Positions 17,474 through 26,670 of a stretch of 64,000 bases of DNA are shown in pieces. The translations under genes were made by a program, and so were the position numbers. How positions within the stretch are numbered: the stretch's first letter is position 1; each line of letters begins with the position of its first letter. Under the pieces are notes generated by a model, which had not been told where the DNA came from, did no database searches, and worked only from the letters and a program-made list of their open reading frames with translations. The stretch comes from Thalassospira profundimaris (GTDB taxonomy: Bacteria; Pseudomonadota; Alphaproteobacteria; Rhodospirillales; Thalassospiraceae), in NCBI RefSeq assembly GCF_003326755.1, contig NZ_JPWH01000011.1:62001-126000 (forward strand), read 5' to 3'.

Positions 17474-18763
17474 ATGAGCCACGGACGCAAGGTTTCGGTT
17501 ATCGGTTTGGGCTATGTCGGTTTGCCCGTTGCAGTTGCCTTTGGGACAAGCAATGGGGAAACCATTGCGTTTGACATCAACAAGGCCCGTATTGCGCAAT
17601 TGCGTGCCGGGCAGGATGCCACCGGCGAGGTGGATGCACCGGAACTGGCGGCCGCCAACCTGTTGCTGACCGATAACGCCCAGGACCTTGCCAGGGCCGA
17701 TTTTCATATCGTCACGGTACCGACCCCGATTGACCAGGCCAACCTGCCGGATTTGTCGCCCTTGCGTGCGGCCTCCAAAACGGTGGGGGCGATCCTGAAA
17801 AAGGGTGATATCGTGGTTTATGAAAGCACGGTTTACCCTGGTGCGACCGAAGATGTTTGCGTGCCGATCCTGGAAGCTCAATCGGGCCTGAAGGCGGGTA
17901 CCGATTTTACGGTGGGCTATTCGCCCGAACGCATCAATCCCGGTGATCGTGAACACCGTTTTACCACCATTACCAAGGTTGTTTCGGGCCAGACGCCGGA
18001 AACGCTTGAAATTGTCGCCGCTGTTTATGGCAGTGTCGTGACCGCCGGTATCCACAAGGCCCCGACGATCAAGGCGGCCGAGGCGGCAAAGGTGATTGAA
18101 AACACCCAGCGCGACCTCAACATTGCGCTGATGAATGAATTGTCGCTGATTTTTGATCGTGCCGGTATTGATACCAGCGATGTTCTGGCCGCCGCAGGCA
18201 CCAAATGGAACTTCCTGCGCTTTACCCCCGGTCTGGTGGGCGGGCACTGCATTGGGGTGGACCCCTATTACCTGACCCACAAGGCCGAAGAACTGGGCTA
18301 TTACCCGCAGGTTATTCTGGCCGGTCGCCGTATTAATGATGGCATGGGCGAGGTTGTTGCCAACAAGGTGATTCGCGCCCTGATGCGCAAAGGCGGCATG
18401 AACAAGCCGACCGTCACCGTACTGGGCCTGACCTTTAAGGAAAATGTGCCCGATATTCGCAATACCCGCGTGATTGATATTATCGATGAATTGCGCGATG
18501 CGGGCATTACCGTGCAGGTCCATGACCCGAAGGCTGATGCTGCCGAAGTCGCCCATGAATTTGATGGCCTGCAACTTGTGGCAATGGACGATCTGAAACC
18601 GGCGGACGCGGTTGTGATGGCGGTTTCGCATCAGGAATATGTCAGGGGCGGATGGGATCTGGTCACGCGCCTTTTGGCCGGTGGTCAGGGCTTTGTTGCC
18701 GATGTGCGGGCCATGCTGCCGCGTGATGACCGCCCGGATGCCATAGAGCTTTGGCGTTTGTAA
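17474..18763 (+). CDS. tviB: UDP-N-acetylhexosamine 6-dehydrogenase (TviB/VipA/WbpA-like)
   Basis: The 429-residue enzyme has the N-terminal NAD motif GLGYVGLP (residues 11-18), the central UDP-sugar dehydrogenase domain with catalytic cysteine in GGHCIGVDPYY, and a C-terminal UDP-binding domain beginning VTVLGLTFKENVPDIRNT. It oxidises C6 of UDP-GlcNAc or UDP-GalNAc to the uronic acid using two NAD+. This group feeds Vi-like capsules and O-antigens, which fits the polysaccharide genes that follow. It ends seven bases from the stop of the convergent glycosyltransferase. The exact sugar cannot be fixed from sequence; no epimerase is adjacent. Confidence 0.88.
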   Translation: MSHGRKVSVIGLGYVGLPVAVAFGTSNGETIAFDINKARIAQLRAGQDATGEVDAPELAAANLLLTDNAQDLARADFHIVTVPTPIDQANLPDLSPLRAASKTVGAILKKGDIVVYESTVYPGATEDVCVPILEAQSGLKAGTDFTVGYSPERINPGDREHRFTTITKVVSGQTPETLEIVAAVYGSVVTAGIHKAPTIKAAEAAKVIENTQRDLNIALMNELSLIFDRAGIDTSDVLAAAGTKWNFLRFTPGLVGGHCIGVDPYYLTHKAEELGYYPQVILAGRRINDGMGEVVANKVIRALMRKGGMNKPTVTVLGLTFKENVPDIRNTRVIDIIDELRDAGITVQVHDPKADAAEVAHEFDGLQLVAMDDLKPADAVVMAVSHQEYVRGGWDLVTRLLAGGQGFVADVRAMLPRDDRPDAIELWRL

Positions 18764-18770
18764 TCCACGT

Positions 18771-20681
18771 TTATAGCAGCCGCTCAAACAGTGCGGTTAA
18801 CCTGCTTTCAAAAATATCCGGATCAAAGGCCGCCCTGAAGGTTTCGTGGGCGGCCTTTGCCATTTTGAGCCGCAGCTCCGGGTTGTTATGCAGTTTTAAA
18901 ATCAACCCGGCCAGTTCGTCTGCATCATTGGCATTGCGCAGAATATAGCCGTTTTGACCATCGGTAATCACATCGCCCAGCGTGCCCGCATCGCTGCAAA
19001 TAACCGGTAGCCCGTGCGCCAGTGCTTCCAGCACCACAAGCGGCTGCGCCTCGTTGGCGTAACGGCTGGGAAAGACAAACAGGTCACAGGCCTCAAACAG
19101 CCTTGTCTTTTCATCGTGTCCCACAGGTCCGTGATAGGTGCTATTTGTCTCAAGCCCGGCCTGTTTGCGCAGGGTATTTACATCCGCTGCCGATAGGTCC
19201 GCTTCGGCCCCGGCAATATCCAAATACAAGTCGGGCTGGCTTTGCCGGGCGATGCCAACGGCTTTAATGACCGTTTCAACGCCTTTGCTGCGGATCAGGT
19301 TGGAAAGATAAAGGATGCGTAACGGGCGTTGCGAGTGTTCGCGCACCTGATTGCGGGACTTTTCCGGTGTGTCGGCACAATTGGCAATCACGGCAGGATG
19401 ACAGCCAAGCCCGTCAATTTCGGGCATCAAAGCCGGGCCAAGGATGATCGCGGTTTGGTACCTGAAAACCCGTTTTTGCACAAACCCGGCCAGCCAGGAT
19501 GTATCGCGCAGGGTTTTAAGACCGCGACCATGCAGGTGAAACACAATCGGCAGGCGTATTGCGCGCAGCATCAGGGCATAAAAACTGTCGCGCCAAAAGG
19601 CCGGGCCATTGGGGGCGAAGCTGGCATAAACAAGGTCTGGCCGCTGGGTCAGGATGCGCCAGAGCAGAACCACGCCATACCACATCGCCCGTCCATATTT
19701 TGCGATAGAGGATCGGCCAATGGTGGCAATGTCGTGCGAAAAGCGCAATTCATGCACCGAAACCCGGTAATGCTGTGCCAGCACGTTGATTGCCCGCTGG
19801 TTCATGATGGCCGCGCCATGCAGGGGTGGGGGCAAATGCACCAGGGCGAGGATATGTTTTTTGCGTAGCTTGCCGGTTTGGCGTATTTCGCGGTTTTGTG
19901 CCCGCGATGCCTGCAATGTCCGCCTGTAATGGCGCAGATCATAGGCCCGCATCCAGAGCGGCGGTTTCAGACGGGCGCGGTAACGATTGCGCACCATCAG
20001 CGCCGTGCGATGATAGTTTTGTGCCGATACGGCCTGATAGTGCCGGTCATCGCCCTTATGCCGCACAATCAGGGGTTGGTCGTAAAAAATAAGGGATTGA
20101 TGCGCCGATTGCGCCAGCACCCGCAGGTAAAAATCAAGATCTAGGCAGCATGGAAGGGTTTCGTCATATCCCCCGGCATCGCGCCAGAGCCGTTTGTTAA
20201 AGGCCAGGGCGGAATGATGCAGGGGATTCCCGCGATAAAGCCGTGTTGCCTTGAGGATTCGGATTTTACCCATCTTGCTGGTTTTGCCATTCGATGGCGA
20301 CATGGCATCGCAAAATATCAGATGATCGGGATGGCGCGATAATAGATCACGCATTGCCGATAGTCGTGCGGGCAGACTGCGATCATCCACATCCTGAATG
20401 GCGATATTTGTGGTGGGGGCTGCCTTAATCGCCCTGTTTAACGCGGCCCCCCGGCCCATTCTGCCCAGGCTTAACAGGGTAATGCGCGGATCATGCGCCA
20501 GTGTTTGCGGCAAACACACTGCCGGGACGGAGCCATCATCGACGATTACGGCATGATCATTGGGGGCCAAAATTTCCGCCAGATTGGCAAAATAACCCGG
20601 CCAGTGCACCTGCCCGTTATGGATGGTGGTGATGATTGTGATGCCATCATCTGCCAATGATGCGTTGCCGGATCGTGTCAT
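18771..20681 (-). CDS. Bifunctional GT2-GT4 glycosyltransferase fusion
   Basis: Using the ATG at 20681, which overlaps the upstream stop (ATGA), the product is 636 residues. Residues about 10-260 form a GT2 domain with VIVDDGS and a DVDD motif (the DxD-type metal site). From about 275 to the end is a GT4 (GT-B fold) domain with LYLSNLIRSKGVETVIKA and the E-x7-E type motif in NEAQPLVVLEALAHG. Such fusions add two sugars in sequence to a lipid-linked repeat unit. It is the last gene of a six-gene minus-strand run (26581 to 18771). Donors and acceptors are unknown. A longer frame to 20882 was not used. Confidence 0.82.
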   Translation of the reverse strand: MTRSGNASLADDGITIITTIHNGQVHWPGYFANLAEILAPNDHAVIVDDGSVPAVCLPQTLAHDPRITLLSLGRMGRGAALNRAIKAAPTTNIAIQDVDDRSLPARLSAMRDLLSRHPDHLIFCDAMSPSNGKTSKMGKIRILKATRLYRGNPLHHSALAFNKRLWRDAGGYDETLPCCLDLDFYLRVLAQSAHQSLIFYDQPLIVRHKGDDRHYQAVSAQNYHRTALMVRNRYRARLKPPLWMRAYDLRHYRRTLQASRAQNREIRQTGKLRKKHILALVHLPPPLHGAAIMNQRAINVLAQHYRVSVHELRFSHDIATIGRSSIAKYGRAMWYGVVLLWRILTQRPDLVYASFAPNGPAFWRDSFYALMLRAIRLPIVFHLHGRGLKTLRDTSWLAGFVQKRVFRYQTAIILGPALMPEIDGLGCHPAVIANCADTPEKSRNQVREHSQRPLRILYLSNLIRSKGVETVIKAVGIARQSQPDLYLDIAGAEADLSAADVNTLRKQAGLETNSTYHGPVGHDEKTRLFEACDLFVFPSRYANEAQPLVVLEALAHGLPVICSDAGTLGDVITDGQNGYILRNANDADELAGLILKLHNNPELRLKMAKAAHETFRAAFDPDIFESRLTALFERLL

Positions 20682-22237
20682 GGCTGATCCTGCCGCCAGG
20701 TCAGGGTCAGTTCTGCGCGGCATCCGGTTTCCGGGGAAAGCGGCATTTGGCAAAACAATACGTGCACCCGGCCCAGGGCGGAAAAATGGTTGGAGCGGGT
20801 TAAATGCAGCGGGGCCGAGCCGGTGATTTCCAGCCCGATGGCGGGAAAATAAAACCGGTTTTCTGCCATTTGGTGCCCGCATAAACCGTGTGGAATAAAC
20901 AGGCGAAACAGGCGGGCCGATGCCGGGGCGCGGCTTTTTGTAATCGGGTCTGGCGGCAAAATCTGGTCGGTCCAGGAAATCGCGCGTTCAGTAAAATGAA
21001 TTGCCCGCTGCCCGCGCCACGGGCCAAGCAGAAAGGGCAGCAAATATGTATCATCCTGATATGTTGCGGTATCGGGCTGTGCAAATATCGTGGTGCCGGG
21101 CAAACAGGGCAGGGGCAGGCTGGCGGTGCTATAGGGACTGATAAAATCCTGCTCGCCGCCACAGGGCGGCAGGATGATGGTGCCGTTTGGCGATGTAATG
21201 ACCGGCATCGGGGTGAGGTCATAGGGGCTTTGGCCCGCAAGGGTCATTTGCGCACAATAGGCCGGGCTGTGATAGAGGCGGAAAATTCGGGAAGTTGCCG
21301 TCGCATTTTGGGGTATGTCAGGTGTTGGCACAGTCCTGTTTTCCGGCAGTTTACCGGCACATAGCAGGAAAAAACCGGCAAAGGCCAGATAGTCATAATA
21401 CCGGTTATAGCTATACCAGCCGGGGCTGGTGTGGGCGTTTTTTCCGTCCTGATCCGCCAGCAAATTAAGCGGTATTGTCTGGTGCAAAAGCAGGCTTTGT
21501 TCAATCCGGTCGAGCAATATCTGTGCTGTGGTTTCCTTGCCTGCCTTGAGCAGGGCGTAAATGGCACTGACCATGCCAAAACTTTGCCCGGCCCCGCGCC
21601 CGACGATATTGGCATGGCCGCTTTGTCGGGTGATATGATCGATCAGGTCCGTTGCCGCGATGGCCGCCTTTTGGCAGGCCGGTTGCAGGCTGAAACCCAG
21701 CAGGGCGGCGCAAAAGGCATGATACTGCGCGGAAAAACATCCGCGCCGGTCCAGAAACGCCGGGCCATCGCGAAAGTGCCGGTCAATGATGCGCCACAGC
21801 AAACGGGCGGCAAAACGTGCGGGGAATGATCCCTTTTCCAGGCACAACATGCGCAAAATCAGCCAGTTGCCAACCCGCGCATTTTGCCAGGGTTTGCCTT
21901 TCAGGATGGTGCGGCGCTGTCGGGTTGTTAGCGCCGGGGTATGGGACAGGGCAAATGCGATAAATTCACGATGATATTTGGCCCCGTCATCCTGTTGTTT
22001 CAGGGCCTCAAGCGCGCGGGTGATGGTGGTGTGATATTTGGCGGGGTCAAGGTTATGCCAAAGCGCAAGGGCAAAGGCGGTGGCGTAAAACCCATGCCGG
22101 GGGAAATCGCCTGTTGTGGTTTGATCGCGTGCCAGAATATCCGCCACCAGCACGGCCAGCCGATGGGCCCGCCTTTGCGCCGACGGGTGGCTGTCATTCG
22201 CGGCAATGGCGTTAAAACGCCCTAGTGAAAATGACAT
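20678..22237 (-). CDS. Unknown polysaccharide-locus protein, alpha/alpha-toroid plus beta-domain
   Basis: I do not recognise this 519-residue protein. Residues 1-340 look all-helical with regularly spaced aromatic and histidine residues (GFYATAFALALW, YHAFCAALLGFSL, SPGWYSYNRYYDYLAFAGFF), as in (alpha/alpha) barrels of polysaccharide lyases and heparinases. The remainder is beta-rich and ends in a likely sandwich. No signal peptide is present, so it appears cytoplasmic. It overlaps its upstream neighbour by 16 bases and its downstream neighbour by four, so it belongs firmly to the polysaccharide operon. A lyase-like or sugar-modifying role is only an inference from fold and context. Confidence 0.6.
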   Translation of the reverse strand: MSFSLGRFNAIAANDSHPSAQRRAHRLAVLVADILARDQTTTGDFPRHGFYATAFALALWHNLDPAKYHTTITRALEALKQQDDGAKYHREFIAFALSHTPALTTRQRRTILKGKPWQNARVGNWLILRMLCLEKGSFPARFAARLLWRIIDRHFRDGPAFLDRRGCFSAQYHAFCAALLGFSLQPACQKAAIAATDLIDHITRQSGHANIVGRGAGQSFGMVSAIYALLKAGKETTAQILLDRIEQSLLLHQTIPLNLLADQDGKNAHTSPGWYSYNRYYDYLAFAGFFLLCAGKLPENRTVPTPDIPQNATATSRIFRLYHSPAYCAQMTLAGQSPYDLTPMPVITSPNGTIILPPCGGEQDFISPYSTASLPLPCLPGTTIFAQPDTATYQDDTYLLPFLLGPWRGQRAIHFTERAISWTDQILPPDPITKSRAPASARLFRLFIPHGLCGHQMAENRFYFPAIGLEITGSAPLHLTRSNHFSALGRVHVLFCQMPLSPETGCRAELTLTWRQDQP

Positions 22238-22965
22238 GTCACCTCCAGCATCAGGCTTTGGCCTGCTGGCACGATATTAAGCGGCACCGCCTGAATTTCC
22301 GGCGCATGACGTCCCCATTTTTCACGCAACCGCCAAAATAGTGCCTTGCCGCCCGGTATATGCCAAATCACGCGGGCCAGGGCATGGGGGCAGGACAGGG
22401 TGAAAAACCGGTTGGCCCAGCGCAGCCAGATGTCATCTATCGGTGCGGTGGGGAGCAGGCGGGCATGAATGATCCAGTGATCATCACGGTCCCGCAGATA
22501 CATATAGGGGGCAAAACGCCCGGCCCCGTCGGTGTGATCCAGCGTCACCGTGATGTTGTTTTCACCGGCCTTTAACTGGACCTCGCGCACCGGATGCAGG
22601 CGGTATCTGTCGCTGTTTTTGTGGGTAAATGCCTTTCCGGCGATGATGCCGTGATCAATCGCCGATTTATCAAAAACCAGCCGGATCACGGTATCCTGAA
22701 GCGGGCTGTTGGTCTGCGCGGTAAAACAGGCGCGGATGTGAATGGTTTTTGCCGCCGCATCCAAGCGGGTTTGGTAATCCAGCCGCCAGCACCCATTGGC
22801 AAAGTGATAATCCTGCCCGCTTTGGCGGATGTGGCGGCTGTTATCATCAAGCGTTAAAAAGGAGTACCGGTCCGATGCCTCAAACCCCCACGGGCCAAAG
22901 GTAATCGCGCCATAATGCCCTTCAATCAGGCGGTTATTTTCGATTGTTGCGCTTAATGCTGGCAT
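22222..22965 (-). CDS. Unknown beta-rich protein of the polysaccharide operon
   Basis: The 247-residue protein has no recognised motif. Alternating hydrophobic residues and sequences such as GPWGFEASDRYSFLTLDD, LKAGENNITVTLDH and AGQSLMLEVTCHF suggest a beta-sandwich of the sort that accompanies alpha/alpha-toroid carbohydrate enzymes. The start at 22965 is chosen because it overlaps the flippase stop by 13 bases; the longer frame to 23199 lies wholly inside the flippase gene. With the next gene it could form a split two-part enzyme (toroid plus sandwich), an idea drawn only from fold and order. Confidence 0.6.
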   Translation of the reverse strand: MPALSATIENNRLIEGHYGAITFGPWGFEASDRYSFLTLDDNSRHIRQSGQDYHFANGCWRLDYQTRLDAAAKTIHIRACFTAQTNSPLQDTVIRLVFDKSAIDHGIIAGKAFTHKNSDRYRLHPVREVQLKAGENNITVTLDHTDGAGRFAPYMYLRDRDDHWIIHARLLPTAPIDDIWLRWANRFFTLSCPHALARVIWHIPGGKALFWRLREKWGRHAPEIQAVPLNIVPAGQSLMLEVTCHFH

Positions 22966-24119
22966 GGGGCGGCCTCGGTCGCGGCGGGGTGAACCCGTCC
23001 GGCGCAATAAAGGGTAATTGCCAGCACCGCCAGCTTGATATTCATCGCCAGCATAATGGCCGTCGCATTTTCGCAGTGCGGGATCACTGCCGCCCCGGCC
23101 AAAATGACAAGGCCAGCAAAACAGGCGGTAACAAAATGGCCGGATTGTTCCTGCAAGACCAGAAACTGGCGCGACACAAGGGCAAGCAGCAGCGGCCAAA
23201 AGGCAGCCATGCGTAACAATGCGGTTTCGTCCTCCCCGCTATGCCCGAAGAGCAGGTTTAAGGCGATGTGCGGCAACAGCATGAAGCCCAAACTTATACC
23301 CAGTGCTGGCAGGAGCAACCAAATGTCGCGGATTTTATCCTGCCTGTTTTGCGCAAACAGCACGCCGGAAATTGCGCTAATCAGCGCGGCACCAAGCAGC
23401 AATAACCGATGCACCAGCAACAGGGCATCGCGTTCCGTCGTTGGCAATGTGGCGGGCAGCAGGGCCATATCGATATTGGGCAGCAGGCCCACCAGCAGGG
23501 TAAAGCCAATCAGTTGCGGCCAGATACTGGCCGGTAAGTGGCTGGTTGGCGGGGGCGCTGGGCGGCTTGGTTTGTCAAAGGCAAAAAAGAAGGATGCGAT
23601 GCCGCTGGTCAAACTGATGGCCGGGGCAGTGGCGTACAGCCAGAAGGGCGCTGTGGCATAGGTCGTGGCATAAAGTGCCACCACAATACCCGCTGCCTGC
23701 CCCAATGCGCCGATGATCAGGATTTTGTGAAACTGCAAACGGGCCGTGACGAACCAGTCTGGCGACAGCGATGCGGCCAGCGGCATGATCAGTACCGGCC
23801 AGGCAACGGGCGGAAGGTTTGGCGCAATCAGCACGATGGCAATGCCCGCAATGATGAGTCGGAGCATTACGATCAGACCGACGGACTGCCATTGCCGATA
23901 TTGCGCCAACCGCACCAATAATGGCCCGCATCCGGCCTGGGTTAGGCTGACGGCGACAGTAATCGCCACCAGAGCGGCAAAATAGCGCGCCAGCAGATCG
24001 GGCGCAAAACCGTGGCCGAGAATAAGCAGAATGATCAATCCGCCCGCCCGGTTGAGCACGGTGCTGGCAATCAGCCACAGCGGGGCATGTCGGTTATCAC
24101 GGGCCAAGCCATTATCCAT
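22953..24119 (-). CDS. Wzx-like polysaccharide flippase (MATE/polysaccharide exporter family)
   Basis: The 388-residue protein has about twelve hydrophobic helices with sequence character of oligosaccharide flippases (RAGGLIILLILGHGFAPDLLARYFAALVAIT near the N-terminus). In Wzx/Wzy systems it moves the lipid-linked repeat unit across the inner membrane. The ATG at 24119 overlaps the stop of the upstream GT4 gene by eight bases; an earlier start at 24212 lies in that gene. Its place between glycosyltransferases supports the call, but flippases are weakly conserved so confidence is moderate. Confidence 0.72.
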   Translation of the reverse strand: MDNGLARDNRHAPLWLIASTVLNRAGGLIILLILGHGFAPDLLARYFAALVAITVAVSLTQAGCGPLLVRLAQYRQWQSVGLIVMLRLIIAGIAIVLIAPNLPPVAWPVLIMPLAASLSPDWFVTARLQFHKILIIGALGQAAGIVVALYATTYATAPFWLYATAPAISLTSGIASFFFAFDKPSRPAPPPTSHLPASIWPQLIGFTLLVGLLPNIDMALLPATLPTTERDALLLVHRLLLLGAALISAISGVLFAQNRQDKIRDIWLLLPALGISLGFMLLPHIALNLLFGHSGEDETALLRMAAFWPLLLALVSRQFLVLQEQSGHFVTACFAGLVILAGAAVIPHCENATAIMLAMNIKLAVLAITLYCAGRVHPAATEAAPCQH

Positions 24120-25314
24120 GCGCTGATAACACCCGATCATAGGCGGCACAGACCCGGTTGCCATAGCCTTGCGTGAGTTGGCGGGCAATTGTGGCACTCG
24201 CGGCGGTGCCAAGGCGATTGCGCAAGGCTGTATCGTGCATCAACCGGGTAATCGCGGCGCATAACGCGCCCGGATCACGCGGCGGAATGATCAGCCCGTT
24301 TTGACCATCTGTAATCGCACTTCCGGCATCATGGGTGGAGATCACGGGCAGAGATGCGGCCATTGCCTCCTGCACGGCCAGGCTGGCCCCTTCTGACAGG
24401 CTGGGAAAAACAAAAATATCGGCTGCATTCAGGGCGTCTGGAATGTCGCTGGCGGGAATGGGCCCGTGCCAAATCACCCCTTTTGGCAGATTGGCGGTTA
24501 AGCTGACGGCACAGCTTCGGGCCTTGCCAATCAGGGTCAGGGTGATGGCGTCACCATATTGGGCGCGCAGTGTTTTGAACGCCTGCAACAGGGCGGAAAT
24601 GCCCTTTGCCAGCGATAATTCACCGATATAAAGCAGGCGTATTGGGTTTTCTGGCGCGGTGGGGCGTTGCAGCAACAGGCATTGGCGGGCCAGCGGGGCA
24701 TCAAACGGGATGATGTGAATGCGGTTTTCTTTAATACCGCATTCAAGCAATCCTTCGGCCACGGTAACGGACGGGGCAAAAACGGCGCTGGCAAATCGGG
24801 CCTCGGCAGTGCGGCGGCGGGCGAGGAAGCCTGAAATCTCGCGCCATTTTTGTCCTTGCGCCTGATATTCACCGGTCAATTGCCGGGCGCGGATTGGTGC
24901 AAGCTGCCCTGTTACATCGCTGATGGTTGGAATTTTGTGCCGGTGGGCCTTTTGCAGGGCGGGAAGGCTGTAATTGCCCTGCCCGTGCAACAGGCGTACG
25001 CCGGGCGGCATGTGGCGTGCGGCAAGCCAGGACAAAGGCAGGTCGGATGCCAGGTTGTGGGCGGGCAGGCGCAGTAATCGGGCGGATTTCCCCAACAGGT
25101 CCGGCAGGAGGTGACGGCCGGGAATGGCGGCAAGGCTGGCATCGACCTGGCGAGATGGACGGGTAAGCCAGGCATGCAGGAGGCGCGGATTTTCAGAAGG
25201 GCAGGAATACCGCCAAAAACTGTCCCAGCGGGCAAGGCGACGCTGCCCGGCCAAATGGGCGGCCAGCAGGGCAAACTGGTCCACCCGGCCAATCATCCAG
25301 ACATCGCCGGTCAT
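24112..25314 (-). CDS. Glycosyltransferase family 4 (GT-B fold)
   Basis: The 400-residue protein carries the GT4 nucleotide-sugar-binding half: RLLYIGELSLAKGISALLQAFK, then FVFPSLSEGASLAVQEAMA with the paired acidic residues of the E-x7-E motif, and ISTHDAGSAITDGQNG. The N-terminal half is variable as usual for acceptor binding and begins abruptly without the G-rich loop seen in many relatives, so the start may be further upstream or the family divergent. It transfers one sugar in repeat-unit assembly. It overlaps the flippase gene. Confidence 0.85.
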   Translation of the reverse strand: MTGDVWMIGRVDQFALLAAHLAGQRRLARWDSFWRYSCPSENPRLLHAWLTRPSRQVDASLAAIPGRHLLPDLLGKSARLLRLPAHNLASDLPLSWLAARHMPPGVRLLHGQGNYSLPALQKAHRHKIPTISDVTGQLAPIRARQLTGEYQAQGQKWREISGFLARRRTAEARFASAVFAPSVTVAEGLLECGIKENRIHIIPFDAPLARQCLLLQRPTAPENPIRLLYIGELSLAKGISALLQAFKTLRAQYGDAITLTLIGKARSCAVSLTANLPKGVIWHGPIPASDIPDALNAADIFVFPSLSEGASLAVQEAMAASLPVISTHDAGSAITDGQNGLIIPPRDPGALCAAITRLMHDTALRNRLGTAASATIARQLTQGYGNRVCAAYDRVLSAHG

Positions 25315-25456
25315 TCAGGCGTCTTTCCCGGGTGGCAAAATGCCACCTTAAACGGGTGCCCCCATTGCATGCTGATCCCCCCGGTTCCAGCTTCTTGCGA
25401 TTTGCAAACCTTAGCCGACAAGTCCGGGTTGTGGCAAAGCAAACCGAACGCAAATT

Positions 25457-26581
25457 TCATTGCTGCGTCGCCAGGACCTGCTGGCAGATACGCAATGTTT
25501 GCGCGGCAATGGTGTCGGCAGTGTTGCGGGCAATGGCGGCCTGCTGTTGTGCCAGATGACGGGCGCGAAATGCCGGATTTTTCAGCAGGCGTGTTGATAT
25601 GTTGATCCAGCGATTAAGTTGGTCGGCGGATGTTGGTTGGGGCAGCATGGTTTCGCCATTGACCAAAACATCATGGGCGCATCCGGTTTGATCCGATGCC
25701 ATTGCCACTGTGCCACACACAATCGCCTCGATCACGGCAACGCCATAGGCATCGCTGTATGAGGGCAGTACAAACAGTTTGGCGCTGCCATAGATGCGGG
25801 CCAGGTCGCCGGGCGGGACGACGGGGATAAACGTTGAGAGGGCCGCAATTCCCGCCTGGGTGATTTTGGCCTGCACGGCGGCGTGGTCCTGTGGTGCGAT
25901 TCCGGCGATGGCAATGGTTGTGACAGTTTGGTTCTGCGCAAGTTGTGCGGCCAGTTTTAGAAACAGGTCAAACCCCTTTGCCGCTGTCGGGCGGCCACAC
26001 CAAAGCAGGTCATAAGCGCGGTGCTGCCAGACGGGCAGGTCTGTTGCAGGCAGCGTAAAGGACGGTGCAATTGGAATGATGGCAATTTGATCGGCCTTCA
26101 GGCCATTGGCGGCAAACCATTTGGCCCCCGGTATGCTGGCGGCCATACCGGCATGGGCATGGGCCAGAATATCGCGGCGCATTTTATTGCGCAGCGGATT
26201 TTTAAAAACCGCATCGGAGCCCGCCCAGCCGTCAAACCGGATGATATAGGGAATGTTGTATTTACGGCACCATTTATGGGCCTGCCACATGGCACTGCCA
26301 AACCCGGCAAGGATCACAATATCCGGTTCAAACTGCGCAAGTGATGGCGCGGGCGATGCGGTAAGGGCGAGGCTGCGGTTTTCCCCAAGCGGCACATGGA
26401 TGCCCGGCAGGATGACTTGCGAAAACAGGCCTGATGGATCGGCCCAGTTGCGTTGGGGTTCGTTTTTATGGGTGCGAAAAATGCGCAATGCACCGCCATC
26501 GGCCTTTACCCGCCAGGCAAGTATCTGGTGGGCATGATACCGGTAAGGCGGGATCAGATTGCTGATCAGTGCAATTTTCAC
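25457..26581 (-). CDS. Glycosyltransferase family 4 (GT-B fold)
   Basis: The 374-residue transferase starts with MKIALISNLIPPYRYH, typical of GT-B acceptor domains. Its donor half has LLWCGRPTAAKGFDLFLKLAAQ, VLPSYSDAYGVAVIEAIVCG (E-x7-E region) and ASDQTGCAHDVLVNGE. It is the first gene of the minus-strand run, starts with GTG and is 89 bases from the divergent wecG-like gene, so the shared gap probably holds both promoters; a TTGACA hexamer lies at 26610-26615. A 142-base space separates it from the next gene, longer than elsewhere in the operon. Confidence 0.87.
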   Translation of the reverse strand: MKIALISNLIPPYRYHAHQILAWRVKADGGALRIFRTHKNEPQRNWADPSGLFSQVILPGIHVPLGENRSLALTASPAPSLAQFEPDIVILAGFGSAMWQAHKWCRKYNIPYIIRFDGWAGSDAVFKNPLRNKMRRDILAHAHAGMAASIPGAKWFAANGLKADQIAIIPIAPSFTLPATDLPVWQHRAYDLLWCGRPTAAKGFDLFLKLAAQLAQNQTVTTIAIAGIAPQDHAAVQAKITQAGIAALSTFIPVVPPGDLARIYGSAKLFVLPSYSDAYGVAVIEAIVCGTVAMASDQTGCAHDVLVNGETMLPQPTSADQLNRWINISTRLLKNPAFRARHLAQQQAAIARNTADTIAAQTLRICQQVLATQQ

Positions 26582-26670
26582 GCTTATCTTTCAATATAAG
26601 GATGTTTTTTTGACAGGTTATGCCATCCTTGATGTGCGGTTAACAGCAAACTGAACTGGGGGCAGGTTGC

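Noticed and set aside
17351-18787. A 478-codon minus-strand frame opposite the sugar dehydrogenase
   Set aside because: It lies wholly across tviB and has random, His/Gly-rich composition typical of G+C-rich shadows.
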